Source of the DNA: Gammaproteobacteria bacterium
GTDB lineage: Bacteria; Pseudomonadota; Gammaproteobacteria; Nevskiales; Nevskiaceae
Assembly: GCA_026398875.1 (NCBI GenBank)
Contig: JAPLSB010000024.1
Coordinates: 62,001-126,000, forward strand
Reading direction: 5' to 3'
Length of the DNA: 64,000 nt
Shown here: positions 17,812 to 26,663 of the stretch, one piece after another
Numbering within the stretch: the first letter of the stretch is position 1
Layout of the letters: every line of letters begins with the position of its first letter
The notes under the pieces: generated by a model
Seen by the model: the letters and a program-made list of their open reading frames with translations, nothing else
What the model was told of the DNA's origin: nothing
Databases searched by the model: none
Made by a program: the position numbers and the translations under genes

Positions 17812-20800
17812 TCATCGGCGAGGGCAAGCGTGCGCTGCTTGGCGGATGCGGATGCGCCGCCGCCAGCCGGCAGCGAGGCCGAGCATCAGCAGCAGCGCGC
17901 TGCCCGCCGAACCGCCACCGCTGGCACCGCCACTGCTGCCGGCTGTGGTCACCGTGAAAGCTGCACTGCGCTGTCCGGCGCCGCTGCCGAGTGTCAGCGT
18001 CGCCAGTGCCGCCGTTCCGCCACTGCTCGACGCGGTCAGCTGCACCACCACCGTGTCACCGGCGGTCACGGTGCCGGCAGCGGCGGTGAACGGCGCGCCG
18101 TTGACGCTGTACTGGCCGCCGCTGACGGTGATCGCCACCGCTGCTTCGATGCCGGACACGGTGATGGTGTTCGACGTGAGCAGCGCGGCCGGTGTCGCAT
18201 CGACCACCGGCACGAAGGCGAACAGATCCGGCTGCACGTCGGCCGCCCGAGTGGTCACCGTGAAGCCGGCGCTGACACCGCCGATGTCGAGCACGGCGGT
18301 CACTGCCGTGCTGAAGGCGGACGAGGCGGTCACTTGCACGATCACGCTGTCGCCATCGTTGACGACACCCGGCGTGCTGACGAAGGCCCCGCCATTGATG
18401 CTGTAACGGCCACCGGTGACGCTGATCGCCGACGGGGCATTGATGCCCTGGACGATGACGCTGTTGCTGGTCTGCAGCGCACCCGGATTGACGCCGCTGG
18501 CGCTGTTGAAGCTGAACACGACGGCCACCGTGTCCCTTCCGCGCGTGGTGACGCTGAAGCTGCCGCTGACACCGCCGATGCTCAGCGTCACCGAGCCGGT
18601 GCTGAAGAACGCATTCGGCGCGGTGAAGCGGACGGCCACCGTCTGGCCATTGCCGATCGTGCCCGGGCTGGCGGTGAACGCACCGCCGTCGATGCTGTAG
18701 CTGCCGCCCGCGCTGATTGCGATCGGCGCCGGCTGATTGATGCCGGTGACGGTGATCGCGGCACTGGTCTGCGGCTCGCCGGGCACGGCAGCAACCACCG
18801 CCGGAAACGCGAAGGCATCCGGCGTGGTGTCGGCCACGGCGGTCGTCACGTTGTAGGCAGCGCTGACGCCGCCGACGGTCACCGTCATCGTCGTCGTTGT
18901 CGAGGCCAGCGACGACGCGGTCTGGCGCAGGCGCAACGCCTGACCGTTGCTGATCGTGCCGGGCGCGGTCGTGAACGGCCCGCCGTTGACGCTGTAGCTG
19001 CCGCCGGTCACGGTCACCGTCGACGGCTGATTGATGCCATTGATGTTGACGGCGGCACTGGTCTGCACCGAGCCGGGCGCGGCATCGACCGTGGCCGGGA
19101 AGCTGAATGGCAGCGGCGTCGTGGTGTCGTCATTGCGGATGCTGATCGTCTGCGTCGACGGCGTGCCGATCGTCACGTCGCCGCTCGGCGTCCCGAGCGC
19201 CAGCACCAGCGTCTCGTCGGCTTCCTGCACACGGTCGCGGACGACCGACACGGTCAGGCTGGCGACCAGCTGGCCGGCCGGAATCACCAGCTGCGCAGCA
19301 CTCAGCCGGTAGTCCTCGTCGGCCGTGGCCGTGCTTGCCGGATCGACGACCACCGGTACCGTGACGGTGTTGCGCGCCGGGCTGCTCAAGGTCACGGTGA
19401 CCGTCAGCAAGGGATTGGCACCGACCGAAGGATCACCTTCGACCACGCTCTGGCTGGCGGCGGTGAAGCCAAGGTTCGGCGTGATGCCGCCGTAGTTGGC
19501 CGTCGCGATTGCCGAGGCGCGGCTGTTGTTGCCGCTGGCGTCGGCGAATGCGCCACTGCGAACGCGGGCAGTGACGGTGCCGTTCCTGCTCATGCCGGAC
19601 ACGGCGATGGTGTAGCTGAGCCCGCTGCCGCTGACCACAGCGCTGGTCGGCACGGCCGTGCCGCCGAGTTCGATGTCGTCGGCCGTGAAATCGCGGGTTG
19701 CTTCGCTGAGCGTCACCGCGAAGCGCACCGGCTCGGTCAGCACCGGATCCTGCTGGCCGCTGGCAAGCTCGATGCTGGCCGATGGGCCTTCAAGGTCGAT
19801 CGCGTAGACCTCACCCGCCGTGAAGCTGCCGTTGCCGGCGCCGCTGCCACCGAGCGGTGCGCCATTGGCCTGGCTGACGATCGAGTCGTCGTCGGCAACA
19901 TCAAGCCGCAAGGTGCCGCTGCCGGTGCCGGTCGACACCCGTACCGTGTACGGGCTGCCCGAGCCGGACACCGAAGCCACCGTGGCGCCCGCCAGGCTGC
20001 CGGTGGTGGTCAGCCGGAAATCGCTGGCATCGACGCCGACCACCGACTCGCTGAAGCGCACCCGGTAGGCCACGCTGCTGCTGCTGCTCGGGCTGCTGTT
20101 GATCCGCTCGATGCTGGAGACGGTCGGACCGGTGCCGACCGACGCCGTGTTGCAGACCGCTGGCGTCACCTGCAAGGACCAGGCACGGATGTTGCCCCTG
20201 TCCTGCGCGGACACGTCCTGCGCGCGCAGCGCCCAGCTGCCGTTGCCGACTTCGCCGCCGAGCACCGCAAGCGGCCCGGCCGGCGTGTAGCTGCCGGTGA
20301 ACGGCGCATTGCCGGCGCTGATGTTCTGGATGCTGCCGCCGCTGCTCTGGTCATCGAGCAGCACCTGGCAGAAGTTCCTGCCGCTGCCGCCGGCGCCGTC
20401 GATCAGCAACACGCGGGCACCGCTCGGTGCCACGAGGCTGATCACCAGATCGCTGACGAAGCTGTGGTCGATGCCGACGGTGGTCGCGCCCTGGTCACTG
20501 GTGCAGCTGCTGCCGTCGATGCTGACGCTCAGCGCGCGGACTCGGCCGCTCAGGCCGGCCACCGTCAGCGGCGCATCGACCGGCGGGCGGTCGTCCGGCG
20601 TCGGGCCGTCGGGGATCGCCGTCACCGGGCCGCTGTAGCTGAACGTCACCGGCGTGCCGGCGCTGCCGGTCGGCTCGCTGATGCCGAAGCGCTGCGGCGT
20701 CGCCGCGCGGCTGTAATCCACCTGCAGCGTGAATCCGAGGTTCAGCCCGCAGGAATAGCCGGGGTTGAGCCGGAACGCGAAAGCCACGCTGTTGCTGGCG

Positions 20801-23064
20801 CTGTTGCCAACGGCGAGGTCGGGATACGCCGAGCTGCCGTTGAGCACGGTCACGTCGCTGCTGGTCGCAGAGAGCGTGGCGCTGATGCCGGTCGCGGCCC
20901 GCGCGCCGACATTGCGCAGCGGCACGCGCAGCGAAAACGCTTCGCCCGGCTCGATCACCGTGTCGCCATCGCCGGAAATCTGCGTGAACACGGCGGCTTC
21001 GGCGTCGAGGAATGGCTCCGGCGTCGCGCCGATCGCGGCCAGCGCCGGGGTCGGCATGACGATACCGACCCCGGTATCTCGATCGACGCCGGGCGCTTCG
21101 ATGTCGATCGCCGTGCCATTCAGCGTGTCGCGCAGCACCATTGCCGACAGGCTTGGCCGCGCGCCCTTGACGAGGGCCGCGATCGCGGCTGCGTGCGGAG
21201 CCGCCGCCGAGGTGCCGTAGAACGTCGAAAAGCCGGGTGCCGACGTGCTGACGCCGTCAGCCGCGGTGACATCCGGCTTGGCGCGGCGCTGGCCACCGGT
21301 GGCGAAACTGCGGTCACCCGGCGTCAGTTCGTCACCGCCGGGGCTCAGCAGCACCCTGCGCGGGCCATCTGCGCTGAAGCCTTCGCTGGCATTGTCCGGC
21401 CCGAACAGCGCCGGGAATGGCCCATTCGGGCTGATGCCGTCGAAAGAAACAGCAGCCGGCGTTGCCGCCGTGCTGTACGCGCCGACCACGGCGCTGTGGC
21501 CGCGCGTCGCACCACTGGTGGCCAGCGCATCGTCGACCTCGCCTCGGAACACGCTCAGGTAGAACGGCGGCGGGATCGCCGCTCCCGACGAGAACAGGCT
21601 CACCACCACGCGATCACCGCTGCTGGCGCCGCCGCCGATGAATTCATACGGGATGTCGTCGCCGTCGACGCCGTCCTGGGTGTCGGCGCTGCTGTCGCGC
21701 AGTTCGCTGAGGTCGCTGTTCAGCAGGTAAAGGTCGTAGTCGGTGCTGGCGAAGCCTTGGTCGAGCGTGTAGTGCTCGGCCCAGATCAGCGCCAGCGGCG
21801 TGGCGGTGCTGGCCGCTTCGATGCTCAGCGACTGGCCGCCATCGCCGAAGTCGTGCAGCGTGCCAACGCCTTCGAGGATCGGCGGACTCGGCAGGGTGCT
21901 GGCGCGGAAATCGCCTTCCCAGGTACCCGAGGTGCCATCGCTGAGGTTGCCTTCGTTGCCGGCCGACGAGAAATAGCTCACGCCGCCGGCAATCACCGCG
22001 CTGACCGCCTGCGCCACCGGGCCGTCCTGCCAGGGCGACTCGTCGAGGTAGATGACATCGTCGACGATGATCGTGCAGCCGGCCGCAGCCAGGTCGAGGA
22101 TGTTCTGCGCGAAGCTGGCCTCACTGGTGAACGCGGTCGCAAAGCCGAGCCGCGCCGCCGGTGCGAGGTCATGGATGATCTCCAGCATCGCCGTGCCTTC
22201 GTCACCGCTGCCGGCCTGACCTGGCAGCACGGTGACGCCGGCCGGCAGATCGCCGCTGGCCTGCGCCGCAGCCAGCGCATCGACACCATCGGACAGCGCG
22301 CAGATGAACTGCCCCTGACCATTGGCGCCGTAGGTGCTGCGCGCCTGCTCGACGCCGTGTACCTGCACGCCCTCGGAGCGGTTCAGCGCACTGGCCAGCG
22401 CCTGATCGAGCCGCGTGCGATGGCTGCGGCTGGCCGTGACCGGCGGCACCACGACCGGGCCCGGCGTCGATGCACGGCCACTGGTGTAGGCCGGCACCGC
22501 TTCGCGGATGCGACTGATGGCGCGCAGCGCCGCCAAACCTTCGAGCTGCCCCGCCGCAACCCGGACACGGATGCTGCGTGCGCTGTAGGCCAGCGATTTC
22601 GGTGACAGCAGCTCGGCACCGGCGCGATTCAGTGCTGCCAGCACGGCAGCGGCATCGGCACCGCGACGCAGCGTGATATCGACGGCGTAGCGGCCATCGC
22701 GGCCGGCCTGCGCATAGCGGTAGCGCGGCGACAACAACGCCAGCCGCGCGTCGCCACGCTGCTTCAGCAGGCTGATCAGCAGCCGCGAATCGAGCTTGCG
22801 CTGGGCGGCGGTGGCGCTCGCCTTGACCTGCCGGATCGCAGCGATCTGCGCTGCCGCCGCCGGCGCGATTTTCGTCGCGACGCGGGTCGGTGCCGATGCA
22901 GCGGACGGCTGGACCGACCGCGCCGGCAGGCCGGCGTGGCCGACCAGCGACAGCGATACCAGCACGCCGATGGCCAGCGGCGCAGCGCGGCGCTTCAGTC
23001 GAACCGCAGTTGTGATCGTGATCCTGCGCAGCCCGCCGCCAGCTCCATGATGTCCGTTGTCCAC
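17812..23064 (-). CDS. Giant secreted S8/S53-like serine protease with GlyGly-CTERM-like anchor
   Basis: A 1750-aa protein. A signal peptide follows a basic start (AVRLKRRAAPLAIGVLVSLSLVGHAG), then a propeptide of about 200 residues. In the catalytic domain I read Asp259 (ALSDGVDAL), Glu289 in GDEGTAMLEIIHDLAP where subtilisins have His, Asn370 in SSAGNEG, and Ser619 in YGTSAAAPH. Asp/Glu/Ser is a sedolisin-like triad. Downstream are a P-domain-like region (about 832-970), Ig-like modules, a Calx-beta-like module (about 1200-1311) and four repeats of about 99 residues (1312-1707). The tail SGGASGGGSAGSALLLMLGL plus WRRR looks like a GlyGly-CTERM sorting signal for rhombosortase. The GTG at 23064 has AGGGGAG upstream. 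The frame is open further to 23328, but without a plausible leader. Confidence 0.85.
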   Translation of the reverse strand: MDNGHHGAGGGLRRITITTAVRLKRRAAPLAIGVLVSLSLVGHAGLPARSVQPSAASAPTRVATKIAPAAAAQIAAIRQVKASATAAQRKLDSRLLISLLKQRGDARLALLSPRYRYAQAGRDGRYAVDITLRRGADAAAVLAALNRAGAELLSPKSLAYSARSIRVRVAAGQLEGLAALRAISRIREAVPAYTSGRASTPGPVVVPPVTASRSHRTRLDQALASALNRSEGVQVHGVEQARSTYGANGQGQFICALSDGVDALAAAQASGDLPAGVTVLPGQAGSGDEGTAMLEIIHDLAPAARLGFATAFTSEASFAQNILDLAAAGCTIIVDDVIYLDESPWQDGPVAQAVSAVIAGGVSYFSSAGNEGNLSDGTSGTWEGDFRASTLPSPPILEGVGTLHDFGDGGQSLSIEAASTATPLALIWAEHYTLDQGFASTDYDLYLLNSDLSELRDSSADTQDGVDGDDIPYEFIGGGASSGDRVVVSLFSSGAAIPPPFYLSVFRGEVDDALATSGATRGHSAVVGAYSTAATPAAVSFDGISPNGPFPALFGPDNASEGFSADGPRRVLLSPGGDELTPGDRSFATGGQRRAKPDVTAADGVSTSAPGFSTFYGTSAAAPHAAAIAALVKGARPSLSAMVLRDTLNGTAIDIEAPGVDRDTGVGIVMPTPALAAIGATPEPFLDAEAAVFTQISGDGDTVIEPGEAFSLRVPLRNVGARAATGISATLSATSSDVTVLNGSSAYPDLAVGNSASNSVAFAFRLNPGYSCGLNLGFTLQVDYSRAATPQRFGISEPTGSAGTPVTFSYSGPVTAIPDGPTPDDRPPVDAPLTVAGLSGRVRALSVSIDGSSCTSDQGATTVGIDHSFVSDLVISLVAPSGARVLLIDGAGGSGRNFCQVLLDDQSSGGSIQNISAGNAPFTGSYTPAGPLAVLGGEVGNGSWALRAQDVSAQDRGNIRAWSLQVTPAVCNTASVGTGPTVSSIERINSSPSSSSSVAYRVRFSESVVGVDASDFRLTTTGSLAGATVASVSGSGSPYTVRVSTGTGSGTLRLDVADDDSIVSQANGAPLGGSGAGNGSFTAGEVYAIDLEGPSASIELASGQQDPVLTEPVRFAVTLSEATRDFTADDIELGGTAVPTSAVVSGSGLSYTIAVSGMSRNGTVTARVRSGAFADASGNNSRASAIATANYGGITPNLGFTAASQSVVEGDPSVGANPLLTVTVTLSSPARNTVTVPVVVDPASTATADEDYRLSAAQLVIPAGQLVASLTVSVVRDRVQEADETLVLALGTPSGDVTIGTPSTQTISIRNDDTTTPLPFSFPATVDAAPGSVQTSAAVNINGINQPSTVTVTGGSYSVNGGPFTTAPGTISNGQALRLRQTASSLASTTTTMTVTVGGVSAAYNVTTAVADTTPDAFAFPAVVAAVPGEPQTSAAITVTGINQPAPIAISAGGSYSIDGGAFTASPGTIGNGQTVAVRFTAPNAFFSTGSVTLSIGGVSGSFSVTTRGRDTVAVVFSFNSASGVNPGALQTSNSVIVQGINAPSAISVTGGRYSINGGAFVSTPGVVNDGDSVIVQVTASSAFSTAVTAVLDIGGVSAGFTVTTRAADVQPDLFAFVPVVDATPAALLTSNTITVSGIEAAVAITVSGGQYSVNGAPFTAAAGTVTAGDTVVVQLTASSSGGTAALATLTLGSGAGQRSAAFTVTTAGSSGGASGGGSAGSALLLMLGLAAGWRRRIRIRQAAHACPRR
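17944..19131 (-). repeat. Four ~99-residue tandem repeats in the protease C-terminal half
   Basis: Units run approximately 19131-18832, 18831-18535, 18534-18241 and 18240-17944. Each holds F.F....A.P...QTS, then I.VTGIN.P..I..., GG.YS.NGG.F...PGT, an NGQ/GDTV.V..TA step and a GGVS..F.VTT ending. They look like bacterial surface adhesion or Ig-like modules. The DNA copies have diverged, so this is an old duplication. Confidence 0.8.
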
Positions 23065-23469
23065 GCGCGCTCCCCTGCTCTGCTGGCCCGCTGCGGGTGC
23101 CCGAGGCGCGCTTCGCGCATCGCGGGCGGCATGCCCGATGCGGATACGCTGACCATCGAGCTGACCGCTCCCCGAGTCGTGTTGAGGGTTGTCGCCGGCA
23201 AGCGCCGGCTTCCCAAGGCGTTGATAGTGCCAAGAACAGGGGGTCGATGGGCGCTTCGACAGCCCAAACGGCTGCCGGTCGCCGCGCGCCGGTTCGATGC
23301 AGGCGCGATTTCGGCGCGGCCCCGGCATTTCAGGTGTACGGGCTGACCCGCAATCTTTATCCTGTCATTGACATTTCATTCGCGACCGTCATGCCACCCG
23401 CCATCACCACCGGCGGCGGTCTTGCAACAGCCCCGTCTGCAACGTCGGGCGCTCACAGAAGGAATCACG
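23065..23469. other. Divergent intergenic region (405 bp) between protease and dusA
   Basis: A perfect TTGACA lies at 23368-23373 on the plus strand. The hexamer 17 bases downstream (ATGCCA) is a poor -10, so a dusA promoter is only possible. The protease reading frame remains open across much of this region, but the composition of the encoded peptide gives no sign of coding. No other gene is seen. Confidence 0.35.
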
Positions 23470-24528
23470 ATGGACCCGAGCAACGCCCCTGCGTCGCCGA
23501 ACGACACCGCGAGTGCCGAGACCGCGACGTTCAATCCGTGGCGCTTCTGCGTCGCGCCGATGATGGACTGGACCGATCGTCACTGCCGTTACTTCCACCG
23601 CAAGCTGAGCCGCCACGCGCGGATGTACACCGAGATGGTGACCACCGGCGCGCTGCGCCACGGCGATGTCCATCGCCATCTGCGCTTCGACGGCGCCGAG
23701 CATCCGGTGGCGCTGCAGATCGGCGGCAGCGATGTGCCGCTACTGGCCAACGCTGCCGAGCTTGGCGCGAAGTACGGCTACGACGAGCTGAACCTGAACT
23801 GCGGATGCCCGTCCGACCGCGTGCAGGACGGCGGCTTCGGTGCCTGCCTGATGATGGGACCGAAGCAGGTCGCCCAAGGCGTTGCAGCGATGATGAAGGC
23901 CAGCGGCCTGCCGGTAACGGTGAAATGCCGCATCGGCGTGGACTACAGCGAGGACTACACGTTTCTGCGCGACTTCGTCGAACCGATCGCCGAGATCGGC
24001 TGCACGACGTTCATCGTCCACGCCCGCAAGGCCTGGCTGAGCGGCCTGAGCCCGAAGGAAAACCGCGAAATCCCGCCGCTTCGCTACGAGCAGGTCTACC
24101 GGCTGAAGCAGGAGTTTCCGCAGCTGACGATCTGCATCAACGGCGGCATCCACACGATGGATGAGTGCCTGAATCACCTGAAGCACGTCGATGGCGTGAT
24201 GCTGGGACGCGAGGTCTACGAGAACCCGTACCGGCTGGCCGAAGTCGATTCGAAGCTGTTCGGTGATACCCGGCCGGCGCCGACGCGGGTGGAAGTCGTC
24301 GATGCGATGTACGACTACATCCACGACGAACTGGCTGCCGGCAACAGCCTGCACCACATCACCCGGCACATGCTCGGCCTGTATCGCAACCAGCCTGGTG
24401 GCAAGCAGTTCCGCCGCGTGCTCAGCGAACACGACGCCAGCCGCGAACCGGACTGGGACACCATCGAAGCCGCGCTGGCCGAAGTCGAACGCGCCGCGGC
24501 TGCTGCGGGCAATCGTGCCGTCGCGTGA
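23470..24528 (+). CDS. dusA: tRNA-dihydrouridine(20/20a) synthase DusA
   Basis: A 352-aa FMN-dependent TIM-barrel enzyme that reduces uridine 20/20a in the tRNA D-loop with NADPH. Visible motifs are FCVAPMMDWTDRHCRYFHR, ELNLNCGCPSDRVQDGGFGACLM with the catalytic Cys, VTVKCRIGVD, HARKAWLSGLSPKENR and NGGIHTMDEC. The long HARKAWL-to-ENR stretch separates DusA from DusB and DusC. The ATG at 23470 has an AAGGA site 5-9 bases upstream. Upstream in-frame codons are not needed. The stop overlaps the GTG start of lpxH by 4 bases, which suggests translational coupling. Confidence 0.95.
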   Translation: MDPSNAPASPNDTASAETATFNPWRFCVAPMMDWTDRHCRYFHRKLSRHARMYTEMVTTGALRHGDVHRHLRFDGAEHPVALQIGGSDVPLLANAAELGAKYGYDELNLNCGCPSDRVQDGGFGACLMMGPKQVAQGVAAMMKASGLPVTVKCRIGVDYSEDYTFLRDFVEPIAEIGCTTFIVHARKAWLSGLSPKENREIPPLRYEQVYRLKQEFPQLTICINGGIHTMDECLNHLKHVDGVMLGREVYENPYRLAEVDSKLFGDTRPAPTRVEVVDAMYDYIHDELAAGNSLHHITRHMLGLYRNQPGGKQFRRVLSEHDASREPDWDTIEAALAEVERAAAAAGNRAVA

Positions 24529-25232
24529 TCCTGATCCTGTCGGACCTGCATCTGCCGAACACGCCGTCACCACTGCGCGACCGCTTCCTCGCGTTTCTCG
24601 ATGGTCCCGCGCGCGCCGCCGAAGCGGTCTACCTGCTCGGCGACCTGTTCGAATACTGGATCGGTGATCGCGAGGGCCTTGCCGACTACGCCGCCGAAGC
24701 CGCCGCGCTGCAGCGTCTGCGTGCCAGCGGTGTGCGCCTGTACTTGCAGCACGGCAATCGCGATTTCATGCTGGGCCGCCGCTTCGCGAAAGCCGCCGGG
24801 CTGGAACTGCTGGCCGATCCGCTGATCGTCGATCTGGCTGGCACGCCGACCTTGCTCAGCCACGGCGACATCTGGTGCACCGACGATCTGGCCTACCAGC
24901 GCTGGCGGCGCTTTTCGCGCAATCCGCTGGCGCAGTTCATCTATCGCCGTCTGCCACGCACCTGGCGACAGGGCGTGGCCGGCAAGGCGCGCAGCGGCAG
25001 CGCCCACAAGCCGGTGGCGATACTCGACGTCAATCCGCAGGCCATCGAACAGGCGTTTGCCGTCTCCGGCGTGACCCGGATCATTCACGGCCACACCCAT
25101 CGCCCGGACACGCATGCACTGCAGGTCAACGGCCGCGCGGTCGAGCGTCTGGTGCTCTCCGACTGGCACGAGGCGCATTGCGAATACCTTGAAGTCGATG
25201 CCGCCGGCCTGCGCCGACGGCGGCTGCCATGA
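24525..25232 (+). CDS. lpxH: UDP-2,3-diacylglucosamine diphosphatase LpxH
   Basis: A 235-aa peripheral membrane metallophosphoesterase of lipid A synthesis. It hydrolyses UDP-2,3-diacylglucosamine to lipid X and UMP. The dimetal motifs are complete: SDLHL, GDLFEYWIGD, HGNRDFMLG, LSHGDIWCTDD and HGHTHRPDTH. The start is GTG, overlapping the dusA stop (GTGA). Its own stop overlaps the ATG of the next small gene (ATGA), so three genes are tightly coupled. Confidence 0.95.
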   Translation: MILILSDLHLPNTPSPLRDRFLAFLDGPARAAEAVYLLGDLFEYWIGDREGLADYAAEAAALQRLRASGVRLYLQHGNRDFMLGRRFAKAAGLELLADPLIVDLAGTPTLLSHGDIWCTDDLAYQRWRRFSRNPLAQFIYRRLPRTWRQGVAGKARSGSAHKPVAILDVNPQAIEQAFAVSGVTRIIHGHTHRPDTHALQVNGRAVERLVLSDWHEAHCEYLEVDAAGLRRRRLP

Positions 25233-25510
25233 CCGGAACGGGTGATTACGCCGGGTGGCTGAGCATGCGTGATCTCGACGATGCCGCCGGCCTTCCGAAG
25301 GGCACTGCGTTCCGCGCCTTCAAGCGCCTGCTCGGCGTCCTGGAAGAAGGCCGGGACTTCGTCGTTCTCGATCTGCAGACCGCGCAAGCGCTTGTTGCAG
25401 CGTTGATCGACGGCGATCGGCTGTATCGCAGTTCGGTCCACCCGGTGCTGCTCGCACCGGCTGCAGCCGCGCAGGTTCGCATGGCGATGGCCGCGCTGAC
25501 GGATCGGTAA
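25229..25510 (+). CDS. Small conserved-looking protein of unknown function (93 aa)
   Basis: A 93-aa protein whose ATG overlaps the lpxH stop codon (ATGA). The middle GLPKGTAFRAFKRLLGVLEEGRDFVVLDL looks like a compact helical unit, with a helix-turn-helix flavour in the first half. The C-terminus is Ala-rich. There is no signal peptide or membrane segment. The tight coupling to lpxH argues that it is a real gene. I do not recognise a named family and do not assign a function. Confidence 0.6.
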   Translation: MTGTGDYAGWLSMRDLDDAAGLPKGTAFRAFKRLLGVLEEGRDFVVLDLQTAQALVAALIDGDRLYRSSVHPVLLAPAAAAQVRMAMAALTDR

Positions 25511-25580
25511 TGATGTTTACAGTCGTTTACTTTTGGCAGCCTACGCAGGTAGGATGCCGCTCCCTATCCGGAGCCCCCCC

Positions 25581-25898
25581 ATGAGCGCCCTCGACTTCCT
25601 GAAGAAACTCCCCGCCGCGTTCGATGCCAACGGTGCCGCCGGCACTGAGGCCGTCGTGCAGTTCGCCATCTCGACCCCGGCGCACCTGATCATCAAGGGC
25701 GGCAGCGCCCAGCTCGTCGAAGGCACCGCCGGCAACGCCGACGTCACGCTGACGATGGAAGATGACGATCTCGTCGCGCTGCTGAAGGGCGACCTGAACG
25801 GCATGACCGCGTTCATGACCGGCAAGCTGCAGCTCGACGGCGACATGATGCTGGCGCAGCGCATGACCAGCTTCTTCGATGCCTCGAAGTTCGGCTGA
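25581..25898 (+). CDS. SCP2 sterol-binding domain protein
   Basis: A 105-aa single-domain protein. The pattern LIIKGGSAQLVEGTAGNADVTLTMEDDDLVALLKGDLNGMTAFMTGKLQLDGDMMLAQRM is typical of the SCP2 lipid-transfer fold. It probably binds hydrophobic ligands such as fatty acyl chains in the cytoplasm. The start ATG at 25581 has a GGAG upstream. Frames further upstream are not supported. A strong terminator follows 30 bases after the stop, so it is the last gene of its unit. Confidence 0.88.
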   Translation: MSALDFLKKLPAAFDANGAAGTEAVVQFAISTPAHLIIKGGSAQLVEGTAGNADVTLTMEDDDLVALLKGDLNGMTAFMTGKLQLDGDMMLAQRMTSFFDASKFG

Positions 25899-25926
25899 TC
25901 AGCCTCCGCTGAGCACCGCTGTGAAG

Positions 25927-25954
25927 ACCCCGGACCGCAAGGCCCGGGGTTTTT
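25927..25954 (+). terminator. Rho-independent terminator after the SCP2 gene
   Basis: CCCCGG (25928-25933) pairs with CCGGGG (25944-25949), with a 10-base loop that can add two further pairs. A TTTTT run follows at 25950-25954. This is one of the clearest terminators in the window. Confidence 0.85.
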
Positions 25955-25967
25955 CGTTGGGCGCTCG

Positions 25968-26663
25968 ATGACGCCCGCGTTCGCGCTGGAAATGCTGGCC
26001 GACGGCGATGTCCAGCGCCTGAGCCTGCGGGCCCTGCATCGGCCGAAGTTCGGTGCGATCTGTGCCGACTGGCTGACGTCCGATCTCGCGCGCCGCATCG
26101 CCGCCGGCCGCAAGCAGCCGCTGGCCAAGGCCATCGGCCTGAACAAGCCGCGCACGCCGGAAGACGGCCCGCTGCGGGTGCTCGACGCCACCGCCGGGCT
26201 TGGCCGCGACGGTTTCACCGTGGCCATGCTTGGCGCTCATGTCAGCCTGCTGGAACGCAATCCGACCACTTGCGCGCTGCTGCGCGATGCCCGCGTCCGC
26301 GCCCTGGCCGCTGCCGGCGCACGGGCCGCCGCCGAACGCATCGAGATCCTCGAAGGCGACGCCGCCACCGTGATGGCCGACCCGGCCAACCGCAGCCGCT
26401 GGGACGTGATCTACCTTGACCCGATGTACCCGGACGACGGCAAGAGCGCGCTGCCGTCGAAGGAAATGCAGCTGCTGCGCGAACTGACGGGTGGCGATGC
26501 CGATGCCGACGCGCTGCTGGCACCGGCGCTGGCCGCTGCCGGCCGCCGTGTCGTCGTCAAGCGGCCGTCGAAGGCCCCACCGCTTGATGGCCGGGCGCCA
26601 TCACTGTGCTTCGATGGCACCCAGCTGCGCTTCGACGTCTACCTCTGCCCGTTCAACGCTTGA
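25968..26663 (+). CDS. rsmJ: 16S rRNA (guanine(1516)-N(2))-methyltransferase RsmJ
   Basis: A 231-aa SAM-dependent methyltransferase that modifies G1516 of 16S rRNA. Motif I is LDATAGLGRDGFTVAMLGA, followed by LLERNPTTCALLRD and DVIYLDPMYP, the RsmJ signature. VVVKRPSKAPPL is also typical. The start ATG at 25968 lies 13 bases after the T-run of the preceding terminator. Its 3' end overlaps the convergent thioredoxin-like gene by 11 bases. Confidence 0.93.
   Translation: MTPAFALEMLADGDVQRLSLRALHRPKFGAICADWLTSDLARRIAAGRKQPLAKAIGLNKPRTPEDGPLRVLDATAGLGRDGFTVAMLGAHVSLLERNPTTCALLRDARVRALAAAGARAAAERIEILEGDAATVMADPANRSRWDVIYLDPMYPDDGKSALPSKEMQLLRELTGGDADADALLAPALAAAGRRVVVKRPSKAPPLDGRAPSLCFDGTQLRFDVYLCPFNA

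Noticed and set aside
17692-22605. A 1637-codon open frame on the plus strand, antisense to the giant protease gene
   Set aside because: It has no recognisable domains, is full of Arg/Ala/His, and arises from high-GC codon bias in the opposite gene. The minus-strand frame has a signal peptide, active site and repeats.
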